64,000 nt of DNA from Lysobacter defluvii IMMIB APB-9 = DSM 18482. Lineage in GTDB: Bacteria > Pseudomonadota > Gammaproteobacteria > Xanthomonadales > Xanthomonadaceae. The position numbers and the translations under genes are program-made. The DNA is taken from assembly GCF_000423325.1 (NCBI RefSeq), contig NZ_AUHT01000006.1, positions 352,025 to 416,024 on the forward strand, written 5' to 3'. Each line of letters starts with the position of its first letter. Position 1 is the first letter of the stretch. Shown here one piece after another: positions 41,853 to 49,960 of the stretch. Under the pieces are notes generated by a model. That model had not been told where the DNA came from, did not search any database, and worked only from the letters and a program-made list of their open reading frames with translations.

Positions 41853-42494
41853 TCAACCGGCCATCTCCAGCGGCAGGCGCGTGAGGTCCCGCAGTTCGTC
41901 CAGGGTCACGCCTTCGACCAGCTCCAGCACCCGCGCGCCCTCGCTGCCGACGGTGAACACGCCCATGTCGGTGTACACGCGGGAGACGCAGCGCAGCCCG
42001 GTCAGTGGATAGGTGCACTCGGCGACCAGCTTGCTCTCGCCCTTGCGGGTCAGCAGCTGCATCAGCACGAACACCTGCTTGGCGCCGATCGCCAGGTCCA
42101 TCGCACCACCGACGGCGGGGATCGCGTCGGGCGCGCCGGTGCTCCAGTTGGCCAGGTCGCCGTGCTGGGATACCTGGAAGGCGCCGAGTACGCAGATGTC
42201 CAGGTGCCCGCCGCGCATCATCGCGAAGGAATCGGCGTGGTGGAAATACGCGCCTCCGGTCAGCAGCGTCACCGGCTCCTTGCCGGCATTGATCAGGTCC
42301 GGGTCCTCCTGCCCGGGCTCGGGCGCGGGGCCCATGCCGAGCAGGCCGTTCTCGCTCTGGAGGAACACTTCCTTGTCGGCCGGCAGGTAGTTGGCGACGC
42401 TGGTCGGCAGGCCGATGCCGAGGTTCACGTAGGCGCCCTCGGGGATGTCCCGGGCGACCCGTTCGGCCATCTGTTCGCGGCTCAGTCGGCTCAT
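41853..42494 (-). CDS. pcaJ: 3-oxoadipate CoA-transferase subunit B
   Basis: A 213-residue CoA-transferase beta subunit: AYVNLGIGLPTSVANYLP, then the catalytic Glu in LQSENGLLGMGP, and GGHLDICVLGAFQVSQHGDLANW. With PcaI it moves CoA from succinyl-CoA to 3-oxoadipate. The ATG overlaps the pcaI stop by 4 bp, giving balanced subunits. Confidence 0.94.
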   Translation of the reverse strand: MSRLSREQMAERVARDIPEGAYVNLGIGLPTSVANYLPADKEVFLQSENGLLGMGPAPEPGQEDPDLINAGKEPVTLLTGGAYFHHADSFAMMRGGHLDICVLGAFQVSQHGDLANWSTGAPDAIPAVGGAMDLAIGAKQVFVLMQLLTRKGESKLVAECTYPLTGLRCVSRVYTDMGVFTVGSEGARVLELVEGVTLDELRDLTRLPLEMAG

Positions 42495-43162
42495 GCGGCA
42501 CCTCCGGTGTCGACCACGCGTTGCACGAAGATCCCGGGCGTGACCACCGCCTCCGGGTCCAGTTCGCCCAGCGGGACGACTTCGTTGACCTGGGCAATGG
42601 TGCACTTGGCCGCCATCGCCATAAGCGGACCGAAGTTGCGGGCGGTCTTGCGGTACACCAGGTTGCCCCAGCGGTCGCCGCGGTGCGCCTTGATCAGCGC
42701 GAAGTCCGCGTGCAGCGGGTACTCGAGAACGTAGTGCCGGCCGTCGATCTCGCGGGTCTCCTTGCCCTCGGCCAGCTCGGTGCCGTAGCCGGTGGGGGTG
42801 AAGATCGCCCCCAGCCCGCTGCCGGCGGCGTGGATCCGGGCGGCCAGGTTGCCCTGCGGCACCAGCTCCAGCTCGATCTCGCCGGCCTTGTACGCCGCGT
42901 CGAAGTGCCAGGAGTCGGTCTGCCGCGGGAACGAGCAGACCACTTTCCTGACCCGCTTGTTGGCGATCAACGCCGCCAGCCCGGTGTCGCCGTTGCCGGC
43001 GTTGTTGTTGATGATGGTGAGCCCGCCGGCGCCGTGCTCGATCAGCGCGTCGATCAGCTCATCGGGCATCCCCGCGGTGCCGAAGCCCCCGATCATCACC
43101 GTGGCGCCGTCGGGGATGTCGGCCACCGCCGAGGCGCAGGTCCATTGCGACTTGTCGATCAT
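42491..43162 (-). CDS. pcaI: 3-oxoadipate CoA-transferase subunit A
   Basis: A 223-residue CoA-transferase alpha subunit: VMIGGFGTAGMPDELIDAL is the family signature, followed by GGLTIINNNAGNGDTGLA and FTPTGYGTELAEGKE. It is the partner of PcaJ. It sits 9 nt after catA, showing that the cat and pca blocks are one transcription unit here rather than two separate loci. Confidence 0.94.
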   Translation of the reverse strand: MIDKSQWTCASAVADIPDGATVMIGGFGTAGMPDELIDALIEHGAGGLTIINNNAGNGDTGLAALIANKRVRKVVCSFPRQTDSWHFDAAYKAGEIELELVPQGNLAARIHAAGSGLGAIFTPTGYGTELAEGKETREIDGRHYVLEYPLHADFALIKAHRGDRWGNLVYRKTARNFGPLMAMAAKCTIAQVNEVVPLGELDPEAVVTPGIFVQRVVDTGGAA

Positions 43163-43171
43163 TCCGGGGCC

Positions 43172-44110
43172 TCAGGCCGCCGCGCGGACGCGGCGCTCGT
43201 TGATCTGGTTGTCCACGCCGTCGACCAGCGCGGTCAGGTGGAAGTCGAAGTTGATCTCGCCGAACGGGCCGTCCATGCCGTGGGCCTTGATGCTGGCCTC
43301 GTCGGTGCGCTCGACCACCTCGCAGACCAGCCCGTCGCGGGTGGCGTGGGCGAAGTCATCGTTGACCAGCGGGTCGTGCGCCAGGTTGATCTGCGTGGTC
43401 AGCTTGCGGTGGCCGTCGGCGCTGATGAAGAAGTGGATGTGCGCCGGGCGCTGCCCGTGGCGGCCAAGGGCGGTCAGCAGCTTCTCCGTCGGGCTGCCCG
43501 GGGGCACGCCGTAACCGCTGGGGACGATGCTGCGGAAGCGGTAACGGCCCTGCTCGTCGGCGATGATCGTGCGGCGCATGTTGAACGGCGCCTGCTTGCC
43601 GGTGGGGTCGAAGTGCGAATAGAAGCCGCGGGTGTCGCAGTGCCACACCTCCACCTGCGCGCCCGGGGCCGGCTTGCCTTCGGCGTCGTACACGGTGCCC
43701 TGCATGACCAGCGGGTGGCCGCTCTCGTCGCTGCCGTCGTCCAGCCGGGCGAAGCCGTGCTCGACCGGCGCCCCGGCGACGTAGAGCGGGCCCTCGATGG
43801 TGCGTGGGGTCCTGTTCTCCACGCCCAGTTGCTCGTCCACCGCGTCCAGGCGCAGGTCGATGAAGTGGTCCACGCCCAAGCCCGGCGAGATCAGGCCGGC
43901 CTGGCCGGCGGTGCCCAGCTCATTGAGCCAGGCGATCCCCGTCCAGTACTCGTCCGGGGTGATGTCCAGGTCGTCGATCGCCTTGAACAGGTCCGACATC
44001 AGCCGGTGGACGATCTGCTTGGTGCGCGGGTCGCCGCCCTGGCCGTCCAGGTTGGCAACGGCCCGCAGGAACTGCTGCACTTCGGGTGTATCGAAAATCT
44101 TCACGCTCAT
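43172..44110 (-). CDS. catA: Catechol 1,2-dioxygenase
   Basis: A 312-residue intradiol dioxygenase of CatA length. Residues 1 to about 100 form the helical dimer/lipid-binding domain. Iron ligands are visible: Tyr in DTRGFYSHFDP, Tyr in GRYRFRSIVPSGYGVPP, and two His in RPAHIHFFIS. It cleaves catechol to cis,cis-muconate with O2. RTPRTIEGPLYVAGAP precedes the core. It is third in the operon after catB and catC. Confidence 0.95.
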   Translation of the reverse strand: MSVKIFDTPEVQQFLRAVANLDGQGGDPRTKQIVHRLMSDLFKAIDDLDITPDEYWTGIAWLNELGTAGQAGLISPGLGVDHFIDLRLDAVDEQLGVENRTPRTIEGPLYVAGAPVEHGFARLDDGSDESGHPLVMQGTVYDAEGKPAPGAQVEVWHCDTRGFYSHFDPTGKQAPFNMRRTIIADEQGRYRFRSIVPSGYGVPPGSPTEKLLTALGRHGQRPAHIHFFISADGHRKLTTQINLAHDPLVNDDFAHATRDGLVCEVVERTDEASIKAHGMDGPFGEINFDFHLTALVDGVDNQINERRVRAAA

Positions 44111-44132
44111 CGGTTCTTTCTCCCTCGCGGTC

Positions 44133-44423
44133 TCAGCGGTCGTCGTCGCGGATGGACGACGGGTGGCGGCACAGCGGCGTCACCGCGATGCGCATGTAGG
44201 GGAACAGCGGCAGGCCGGTCAGGAGCCCGTGGAGCTCCTCGTTGCTGTCCACGTCGAAAATGCTGTAGTTGGCGTACTCGCCGGCCACGCGCCAGATGTG
44301 GCGCCACTTGCCACTGCGCTGCAGCTCCTGCGAGTACGCCTTCTCGCGCGCCTTGATGTCGGCGGCGACGTCTTCGGGCAGGTCGGTCGGGATCTCGACG
44401 TCCATCCGGACTTGGAAAAGCAT
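44133..44423 (-). CDS. catC: Muconolactone delta-isomerase
   Basis: A 96-residue protein of exactly CatC size. MLFQVRMDVEIPTDLP, AREKAYSQELQRSGKWRHIW and YANYSIFDVDSNEELH are the family's conserved strands; LPLFPYMRIAVTPLCRHPSS ends the fold. It forms a decamer and isomerises muconolactone to 3-oxoadipate enol-lactone, the substrate of PcaD. It starts 3 nt after catB. Confidence 0.95.
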   Translation of the reverse strand: MLFQVRMDVEIPTDLPEDVAADIKAREKAYSQELQRSGKWRHIWRVAGEYANYSIFDVDSNEELHGLLTGLPLFPYMRIAVTPLCRHPSSIRDDDR

Positions 44424-44426
44424 GGT

Positions 44427-45608
44427 TCAGGCCTCCTGGTTGGCAACGCTGACGGTGCGGGTGGCGCGGTCGCGGCGGAAGAACTGCACGCGGTCCTCGT
44501 CCAGGTCGATGCCCAGCCCGGGGCGGTCCGGCACGGTCAGGTGGAAGTCGCTGTAGTCCAGCGGCTCGGTGAGGATTTCCTCGGTCAGCAGCAGCGGCCC
44601 GAACAGCTCGGTGCCCCACTGCAGGCGGGGGAAGGTGGCGAAGGCGTGGGCCGAGGCGATCGTGCCGACGGCGGCCTCCAGCATCGTGCCGCCGTAGAGT
44701 TCGATGCCTGCGGCCCCGGCGATGGCGGCGACCTGCAGCGCGGCGTAGGGGCCGCCGGACTGCTCGATCTTGACCGCGAACACGTCGGCGCCGGCGACCC
44801 GCGCGAGCTCGAACGCCGACTTCGGGCCGTGCAGGGATTCGTCGGCCATCAGCGCGACCGGGAAGCGCCGGACCAGCCGTGCCAGCGCCGCGGCCGAGGC
44901 CACCGGTTGCTCGACCAGCTCGCAACCGGCGTCGGCCAGCGCGGCCATGCCGCGGGCCGCCTCCAGCTCGCTCCAGGCCATGTTGACGTCGACCCGCACC
45001 GCGCCGCGGTCGCCCAGCGCACGCTTGATCGCGGCCACGTGGGCGATGTCCTCGGACAACGGCCGGGCGCCGATCTTCAGCTTGAAGATCCGGTGCCGGC
45101 GCAGGTCGAGCATCTGCTCGGCCTCGTCGATGTCCCGGGCGGTATCGCCGGAGGCCAGCGTCCAGGCGACCGGCAGCCGGTCGCGCAGGCGGCCGCCCAG
45201 CAGCTCCGACACCGGCAGCCCGGTGCGCTTGCCCTGGGCGTCCAGCAGGGCCGTCTCGACCGCGCTGCGGGCGAAGCGGTTCTCCCTGATCATGCTGTCG
45301 AGCTGCGCCATCAGCGCCGGCACGCGGGTGGCGTCTGCGCCCAGCAGTCGCGGCGCGAAGTAGGTGTCGACCGCCAGCTTCATGCCCTCGGGGCTCTCGC
45401 CGCCATAGGCCAGGCCGCCGATGGTGGTGCCCTCGCCGATGCCGACAACGCCGTCGGAGCAGTGGATCCGCACCAGCATCACCGTCTGCCCGTCCATGGT
45501 CGTGACCGACAGGTGGTGCGGGCGGATGGTGGGCAGGTCGAGCAGCAGGGTCTCGACGCGCTCGATGGTCGCGGAAGGCGGGGACTTGGGGGCGGGGGAG
45601 GTCTTCAT
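44427..45608 (-). CDS. catB: Muconate cycloisomerase
   Basis: A 393-residue enolase-superfamily enzyme. The catalytic K-x-K lies in IFKLKIGARPL. Metal ligands are in VRVDVNMAW, LVEQPVA and LMADESLHG, and the second-side Lys in VFAVKIEQSGG. It converts cis,cis-muconate to muconolactone with Mn2+. It is the first gene of the operon and faces the LysR regulator across a 155-bp intergenic region that contains a CatR/BenM-type site. Confidence 0.95.
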   Translation of the reverse strand: MKTSPAPKSPPSATIERVETLLLDLPTIRPHHLSVTTMDGQTVMLVRIHCSDGVVGIGEGTTIGGLAYGGESPEGMKLAVDTYFAPRLLGADATRVPALMAQLDSMIRENRFARSAVETALLDAQGKRTGLPVSELLGGRLRDRLPVAWTLASGDTARDIDEAEQMLDLRRHRIFKLKIGARPLSEDIAHVAAIKRALGDRGAVRVDVNMAWSELEAARGMAALADAGCELVEQPVASAAALARLVRRFPVALMADESLHGPKSAFELARVAGADVFAVKIEQSGGPYAALQVAAIAGAAGIELYGGTMLEAAVGTIASAHAFATFPRLQWGTELFGPLLLTEEILTEPLDYSDFHLTVPDRPGLGIDLDEDRVQFFRRDRATRTVSVANQEA

Positions 45609-45667
45609 GGCCCCCTGTTATCGGCCCGGGGAGCCCGTTTCGTCCAACACCGAATTGCTCTTTAGCG

Positions 45668-45682
45668 ATACCGGAAAGGTAT
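45668..45682. promoter_or_regulatory. CatR/BenM-type LysR binding site ATAC-N7-GTAT
   Basis: ATAC-CGGAAAG-GTAT is a perfect dyad with the ATAC-N7-GTAT consensus described for CatM/BenM, located between catB and catR. A TATAGT (45680-45685) with TTGCTC (45656-45661) 19 bp upstream could be the regulator promoter, which the site overlaps, so muconate-dependent activation of catB and autorepression of catR are both plausible. Confidence 0.75.
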
Positions 45683-45763
45683 AGTGGTGCCGCTAAGTCC
45701 ATCCGTGGCGGGGTTTGGAGGTGGATGAACCCACGCCGGGTATGAAGATGAACGGGAGGCCGG

Positions 45764-46684
45764 ATGGAACTCCGCCAGCTCCGCTACTTCGTCGCCGTGG
45801 CCGAGGAACGCAACTTCACCCGCGCCGCGGAGAAGCTGCACATCGCCCAGCCCCCGCTCAGCCGCCAGATCCAGCTGCTGGAAGAGGAACTGGGCGTGAC
45901 GCTCATTTCGCGCGCCACCCGCCCGCTGCGCCTGACCGACGCGGGGCGCCTGTTCAACGAACAGGCACTGCAGATCCTCGGCCGCGTCGAGCAGCTCAAG
46001 CTCGCCACCCAGCGGGTGGGCAAGCAGGAGCGCCGCGTGCTGTCGATCGGCTTCGTCGCCTCCGCCCTCTACGGCGGCGTGCCCGCCCTGGTGCGCGAGC
46101 TGCGCAAGCACGCCCCGGAACTGGACATCCAGCTGCTGGAGATGATGTCCAGCCAGCAGATCGAAGCCCTCAAGACCGGCCGCATCGACATCGGCTTCGG
46201 CCGCGTCCGCAAGAACGATCCGGCGGTGGTGCGCACCGTGCTGCGCGAGGAGCGCATGGTGCTGGCGGTCGCGCCGGGCACCCGGCTGGCGGAAAGCGAT
46301 GCACCCGTGCGGATCGAGGAGATGGCCGGCGAGGAACTGGTCATCTACCCCCGCGCGCCGCGCCCGTCCTTCGCCGACCAGGTGCTGGCACTGCTGGAGG
46401 ACCACGGCGTGCGGCCCACCGTGGTGCACGAGGTCAGCGAAATGCAGACCGCGCTGGGGCTGGTCGCGGCGGAGGTCGGGGTGTGCCTGGTGCCGTATGC
46501 GGGCAGCCGGCACCGGGCGGACCTGAAGTACCGCCTCATCGCCGACCAGAATGCGACTTCACCGGTGATCCTGAGCCATCGGCGCAATGACGACTCGCCC
46601 TATATCGGGCTCGTGAAGGAGCTGCTGCAGGAGCTGTACGCGGGCCGGCCGGAGTGGGTGGAGCCGGACCCGGGCCCCTCGTGA
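45764..46684 (+). CDS. catR: LysR-type regulator of the catechol operon
   Basis: A 306-residue LTTR. The N-terminal helix-turn-helix is MELRQLRYFVAVAEERNFTR through AAEKLHIAQPPLSRQIQLLE. The effector domain follows with RIDIGFGRVRKNDPAVVRTV. The start matches the CatR/CatM/BenM group, which bind cis,cis-muconate. GGGAGG precedes the ATG. Divergent orientation and the dyad at 45668-45682 support control of catB-pcaD. I use catR for role; benM or catM would be equal choices. Confidence 0.88.
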   Translation: MELRQLRYFVAVAEERNFTRAAEKLHIAQPPLSRQIQLLEEELGVTLISRATRPLRLTDAGRLFNEQALQILGRVEQLKLATQRVGKQERRVLSIGFVASALYGGVPALVRELRKHAPELDIQLLEMMSSQQIEALKTGRIDIGFGRVRKNDPAVVRTVLREERMVLAVAPGTRLAESDAPVRIEEMAGEELVIYPRAPRPSFADQVLALLEDHGVRPTVVHEVSEMQTALGLVAAEVGVCLVPYAGSRHRADLKYRLIADQNATSPVILSHRRNDDSPYIGLVKELLQELYAGRPEWVEPDPGPS

Positions 46685-46721
46685 CCCGCCGCACCGCGCG
46701 TCGCGCGAGACGCCCGCGCCG

Positions 46722-47486
46722 TCAGCCCTGCGGGCTCTGCGCCATCTCCTCGCAGTACTCGCGAAGATGCGCGGGCAGGTCCGGCGGGCATTCGCCGCAT
46801 CGGCGGTTGCCGGGAACCGCGTAGTCGATGAACTTTGGGTAAGGCAGGCCGAGGTTGTCCATCAGCTCGACGAACTCCTCCACCGTGCGGTCCCCACCCA
46901 GGCGCGGGTTCCGCTGCTTTTCCTGGGCAATGCTGGAGACCCGCCGGCCGTTGTAGTCGTGCGCCGGGTAGACCAGGGTCTCGCCGGGCAGTGAGAACAG
47001 CTTGCCGCGCACGCTGTCGTACAGCGCGCGCGCATCGCCGCTCTGGAAATCCGTCCGTCCGCAGCCATCGATCAGCAGCGCGTCGCCGGTGAATACCCGG
47101 TCGCCGGCGACCAGCGCGAAGTGGTTGTCGGTGTGGCCGGGCGTATGCATCGGGTCGATGCGCACGCCGCCCACCTGCAGGGGCACGCCCTCGCGCATCG
47201 GCACGTCGGTGCAGGGCAGGGCGTCGGGTTCGGGGATTGCGATGCGGCTTCCCGCCTCGCGCTTGAGGACGCTGGCGGCAGTGATGTGGTCGGCGTGGAT
47301 GTGGGTGTCGATCGTCATCACCAGCCGCAGGCCGAGCGTATTGACCGCCTTCAGGTCCCGCTGCCAGGCCGGCATGACCGGGTCGACCAGCACCGCCTCG
47401 CCCGTCTCCTGACAGCCGAGCAGGTAGGTGAACGTCGAGGAGACCGGTTCAAAAAGCTGCTGGAAAATCATGCCGCCGGTCTTCAT
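46722..47486 (-). CDS. Persulfide dioxygenase-like MBL-fold hydrolase (ETHE1 type)
   Basis: A 254-residue metallo-beta-lactamase-fold protein. The metal motif THIHADH occurs near residue 61, then MHTPGHTDNH and FTGDALLIDGCGRTDFQ, the ETHE1-type pattern, where a mononuclear iron oxidises glutathione persulfide to sulfite. The C-terminus has CGECPPDLPAHLREYCEE, Cys-rich and unusual. The start overlaps the DUF442 gene stop by 4 bp. It is the last gene of the bigR-type operon and handles persulfide produced from sulfide. Confidence 0.88.
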   Translation of the reverse strand: MKTGGMIFQQLFEPVSSTFTYLLGCQETGEAVLVDPVMPAWQRDLKAVNTLGLRLVMTIDTHIHADHITAASVLKREAGSRIAIPEPDALPCTDVPMREGVPLQVGGVRIDPMHTPGHTDNHFALVAGDRVFTGDALLIDGCGRTDFQSGDARALYDSVRGKLFSLPGETLVYPAHDYNGRRVSSIAQEKQRNPRLGGDRTVEEFVELMDNLGLPYPKFIDYAVPGNRRCGECPPDLPAHLREYCEEMAQSPQG

Positions 47487-47923
47487 TCCGAAGTCTCCTC
47501 GCGGCGGACCACGTCGACGACGGCAGGCTCGAGGGCGGCGAGGCCGGCGGCACGCCCGAGCTCCAGTGCGGCGTCCAGCGGCTGGCCGCGGTTCAACGCC
47601 TGGTCCAGGGCGACCATCGCGCCAACGCGGTTGGAGGTGGCGCAGTGGATCAGGACGCCGCCCTCACTGCGCGCCTCGTCGAGCGCCTGGCCGAACCGGC
47701 GCACGCGGTCGGCTTCCAGGTCGTCCGCTCCACGGACCGGCAGGGCGACGTACCGCAATCCGAGCCGGCGCGCTTCGGCGGACTCGTCGAATTCGACCGG
47801 CTCGTCCGGGCCGCGCAGGTTGATCACGGTCCGGACGCCCTCGCGTTGCAGTCGGGACAACTCGTCGGGCGAGGGCTGTCCGCTGGCGTAGTGTCCTTCG
47901 GCGTAGCAGGTCGTCTTGGTCAT
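47483..47923 (-). CDS. DUF442 (Blh-type) tyrosine-phosphatase-like protein
   Basis: A 146-residue protein of the TIGR01244/DUF442 family. LSRLQREGVRTVINLRGPDEP leads in, and IHCATSNRVGAM carries the C-x5-R phosphatase-like loop. In Xylella and Agrobacterium the homologous domain is fused to an MBL domain in Blh, the BigR-regulated persulfide enzyme. Here the two parts are separate adjacent genes with a 4-bp overlap. It probably acts as sulfurtransferase or persulfide handler. Confidence 0.85.
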   Translation of the reverse strand: MTKTTCYAEGHYASGQPSPDELSRLQREGVRTVINLRGPDEPVEFDESAEARRLGLRYVALPVRGADDLEADRVRRFGQALDEARSEGGVLIHCATSNRVGAMVALDQALNRGQPLDAALELGRAAGLAALEPAVVDVVRREETSE

Positions 47924-47950
47924 CGGGGTGCTCCATGTGGGAAGGCGGGG

Positions 47951-48736
47951 TCAGATCCAACCCAGCTCGCCCGCGGTCCGGTACAGCATGTATATCGCGA
48001 CCACGGTGATGAGCCCGGCCAGTACGGTGTTGAGGGCGCCCTTGCGCGAACCCAGCCGGGTCGCAAGGCGCGTGCCGGACAGGCTCCCGGCCGCGCCGCC
48101 GGCAATGAACACGGCGGCCAGTGGCCAGGCCACCAGCCCGGAGAGCGCGTAATTGGAGGCCGTGGTCAGGCCGAATGCGGTGACCGCGACCAGCGACGAG
48201 CCCACCGCGAACAGGATCGGCATGCCGGTGGAAGCCATCAGCGCCGGGACCACCAGGAACCCGCCGCCGATCCCGAAGAAGCCGGACAGCGCCCTGGTGG
48301 CGGCGCCGGAGCCAAGCAGCTTCGGTGCGTTTCCGCCGTCGAGCACCACGTCCGGGTCGCCCTCGCGGCCGCGCGAGCGGAACATCAGCCCCGCCACTAC
48401 CAGCATCAGCACGGCGAACAGCGCCAGCAGCCGCTGCCCGTCCATGGCCTTCCCGGCCATGGCACCGAACCAGGCACCCAGCGAGCCGGCGATGGCGAAA
48501 GTCACCGCGCACCGCCACTTCACGTTCCCGTTGCGGGCATGGTTCACGAGCCCGATCAGCGCGTTGGCGGCAACGGCGAGGGCGCTGGTGCCGATGGCGA
48601 CATGCGGATCGCCGACGCCGACCAGGTAGACCATCAGCGGCACGGCGAGGATGGATCCGCCGCCACAGACGAGGGCCAGCGTGAACCCCACCGCGCCTCC
48701 GGACAGCGCGCCCAGCAGGAGCTGCAGGGAGGTCAA
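47951..48736 (-). CDS. Sulfite exporter TauE/SafE family protein
   Basis: A 261-residue membrane protein with about eight helices and the repeated TauE/SafE pattern: GAVGFTLALVCGGGSILAVPLM and LSGFFGIGGGFLVVPALMAS. The TTG start at 48736 overlaps the ArsR stop by 4 bp (TTGA), and no ATG or GTG start lies close. It should export sulfite formed by the persulfide dioxygenase, completing sulfide detoxification at the inner membrane. Confidence 0.88.
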   Translation of the reverse strand: MTSLQLLLGALSGGAVGFTLALVCGGGSILAVPLMVYLVGVGDPHVAIGTSALAVAANALIGLVNHARNGNVKWRCAVTFAIAGSLGAWFGAMAGKAMDGQRLLALFAVLMLVVAGLMFRSRGREGDPDVVLDGGNAPKLLGSGAATRALSGFFGIGGGFLVVPALMASTGMPILFAVGSSLVAVTAFGLTTASNYALSGLVAWPLAAVFIAGGAAGSLSGTRLATRLGSRKGALNTVLAGLITVVAIYMLYRTAGELGWI

Positions 48737-49083
48737 CTGCCGGTCTTCCCGGGCGCGCAGTACGCGGCGTGGAGGGTGTCGAGGATGCTTGCCGCCGGCC
48801 CTTCGGCGAGCGAGTAGAAAATGCTCTGCGACTCGCGGCGGGTGCGCACCAGCGACATCTCCCGGAGCACGGCCAGGTGCTGGGAAAGCGCCGACATGCT
48901 CAGGCCGGTAACGGGCTGGAGCTCGCCGACCGAGCGCTCGCCCTCCACCAGCTGGCACAGCACCAGCAGCCGGGCGGGGTGGGCCAGTGCCTTCAGCAGC
49001 GCGGCCGCCTCTCCGGCGTGGACCGTCATCTCGGACATCGGGGTGGCCGGGGTGGTGGCTTCTTGGTCTGTTGGATTGCCCAT
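48733..49083 (-). CDS. bigR: BigR/SqrR-type ArsR-family regulator
   Basis: A 116-residue ArsR repressor. ALAHPARLLVLCQLVEGERS and GLSMSALSQHLAVLREMSLV form the winged helix-turn-helix. Two Cys, Cys43 (VLCQL) and Cys109 (AAYCAP), sit where BigR of Xylella has its redox pair; persulfide-induced linkage of these releases DNA. It is the first gene of its operon and divergent from the dioxygenase-fragment/yedE genes. The ATG at 49083 is used; a second one at MSEMTVHAG would also be plausible. Confidence 0.85.
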   Translation of the reverse strand: MGNPTDQEATTPATPMSEMTVHAGEAAALLKALAHPARLLVLCQLVEGERSVGELQPVTGLSMSALSQHLAVLREMSLVRTRRESQSIFYSLAEGPAASILDTLHAAYCAPGKTGS

Positions 49084-49089
49084 ACGGGT

Positions 49090-49135
49090 ATTTTAGGGAC
49101 GTCTTGACAATAAATTGTACAGATCCTAATTTAGG
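49090..49135. promoter_or_regulatory. AT-rich divergent promoter/operator of the bigR region
   Basis: Plus-strand promoter TTGACA (49104-49109)-17 bp-TAATTT (49127-49132) is near consensus. Two palindromes overlap it: ACAATAAATTGT (49107-49118) and CCTAATTTAGG (49125-49135), which are candidate BigR operators. A TAAAAT (49090-49095, minus strand) may be the -10 of bigR. This is by far the most AT-rich spot for many kilobases. Confidence 0.65.
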
Positions 49136-49166
49136 CGAAGCTAAACATGTAGGCAAGGGGCACGCC

Positions 49167-49538
49167 ATGAACCCGCAAGTGAAGAGCTTCCACGATCCCG
49201 CGACCGCGACGTTCACCCACGTGGTGTACGACCGCGACGGAGGCCATGCCGCGGTGATCGACCCGGTCCTGGACTACGACCCGGCCAGCGCGCGCGTCAC
49301 CACGGAGTCCGCCGACCGCGTGCTCGCCTTCGTGGCCGAGCGCGGCCTGGCCCTGGGCTGGGTGCTGGAAACCCACGTCCATGCCGACCACCTGACCGCA
49401 GCCGCCCACATCAAGCGCAAGACCGGCGCCCGGACGGGCATCGGCCGCGGCATCCGCGCCGGCGAGCTGCCTCCTGCCGATGACAACGGCATCCGCTACC
49501 TGCGCCTGCCGCTCAACCAGCTGGGGGGTGCCCGATGA
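49167..49538 (+). CDS. Internally deleted MBL-fold persulfide dioxygenase
   Basis: A 123-residue product. The N-terminal 95 residues match full dioxygenases: FTHVVYDRDGGHAAVIDPVL and LETHVHADHLTAAAHIKRKT with the metal motif. After TGIG the sequence jumps to RGIRAGELPPADDNGIRYLR and LPLNQL, which is normally the extreme C-terminus. About 150 residues with the remaining metal ligands are missing, without frameshift. The protein is likely inactive but is still translated in front of yedE (ATGA overlap). AAGGGG precedes the ATG. Confidence 0.75.
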   Translation: MNPQVKSFHDPATATFTHVVYDRDGGHAAVIDPVLDYDPASARVTTESADRVLAFVAERGLALGWVLETHVHADHLTAAAHIKRKTGARTGIGRGIRAGELPPADDNGIRYLRLPLNQLGGAR

Positions 49539-49960
49539 CCGGCGAGTGGTGGATGGCGCTGGGCGGCGGGGTCCTGATCGGTCTGTCCGCCACCGTCCTG
49601 CTGTGGCTCAACGGACGGATCGCCGGCGCCAGTGGCATCTTCAACGGGGTGGTGTTCCCGCGCGCCGGGGACGTGTCCTGGCGCGTGGCCTTCCTGGTCG
49701 GGCTGGTCGTATCGGCGGGGCTGTACATGGCCTTCGTGCCGGGTGCGCCGCAGCCACGGACGGATTTCCCGCGGGCCGGGCTGATCGTCGCGGGGCTGCT
49801 GGTGGGCTTCGGTGCGCGCATGGGCAACGGCTGCACCAGTGGGCACGGGGTCTGTGGCCTGGGGCGGCTGTCGGGGCGCTCGTTGGCCGCGGTACTGGCC
49901 TTCATGGCGACGGCGGTGGCCACCACCTTCTTCGTACGCCACCTGTGGAGCTGGGCATGA
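49535..49960 (+). CDS. YeeE/YedE family sulfur transporter, first half
   Basis: A 141-residue membrane protein with four helices. LVGFGARMGNGCTSGHGVCG carries the conserved Gly/Cys motif of YeeE/YedE (TsuA-like) transporters, which move thiosulfate or related sulfur compounds through a Cys relay. The gene is the N-terminal half of a split transporter; the next gene is the other half. It overlaps both neighbours by 4 bp. Confidence 0.88.
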   Translation: MTGEWWMALGGGVLIGLSATVLLWLNGRIAGASGIFNGVVFPRAGDVSWRVAFLVGLVVSAGLYMAFVPGAPQPRTDFPRAGLIVAGLLVGFGARMGNGCTSGHGVCGLGRLSGRSLAAVLAFMATAVATTFFVRHLWSWA

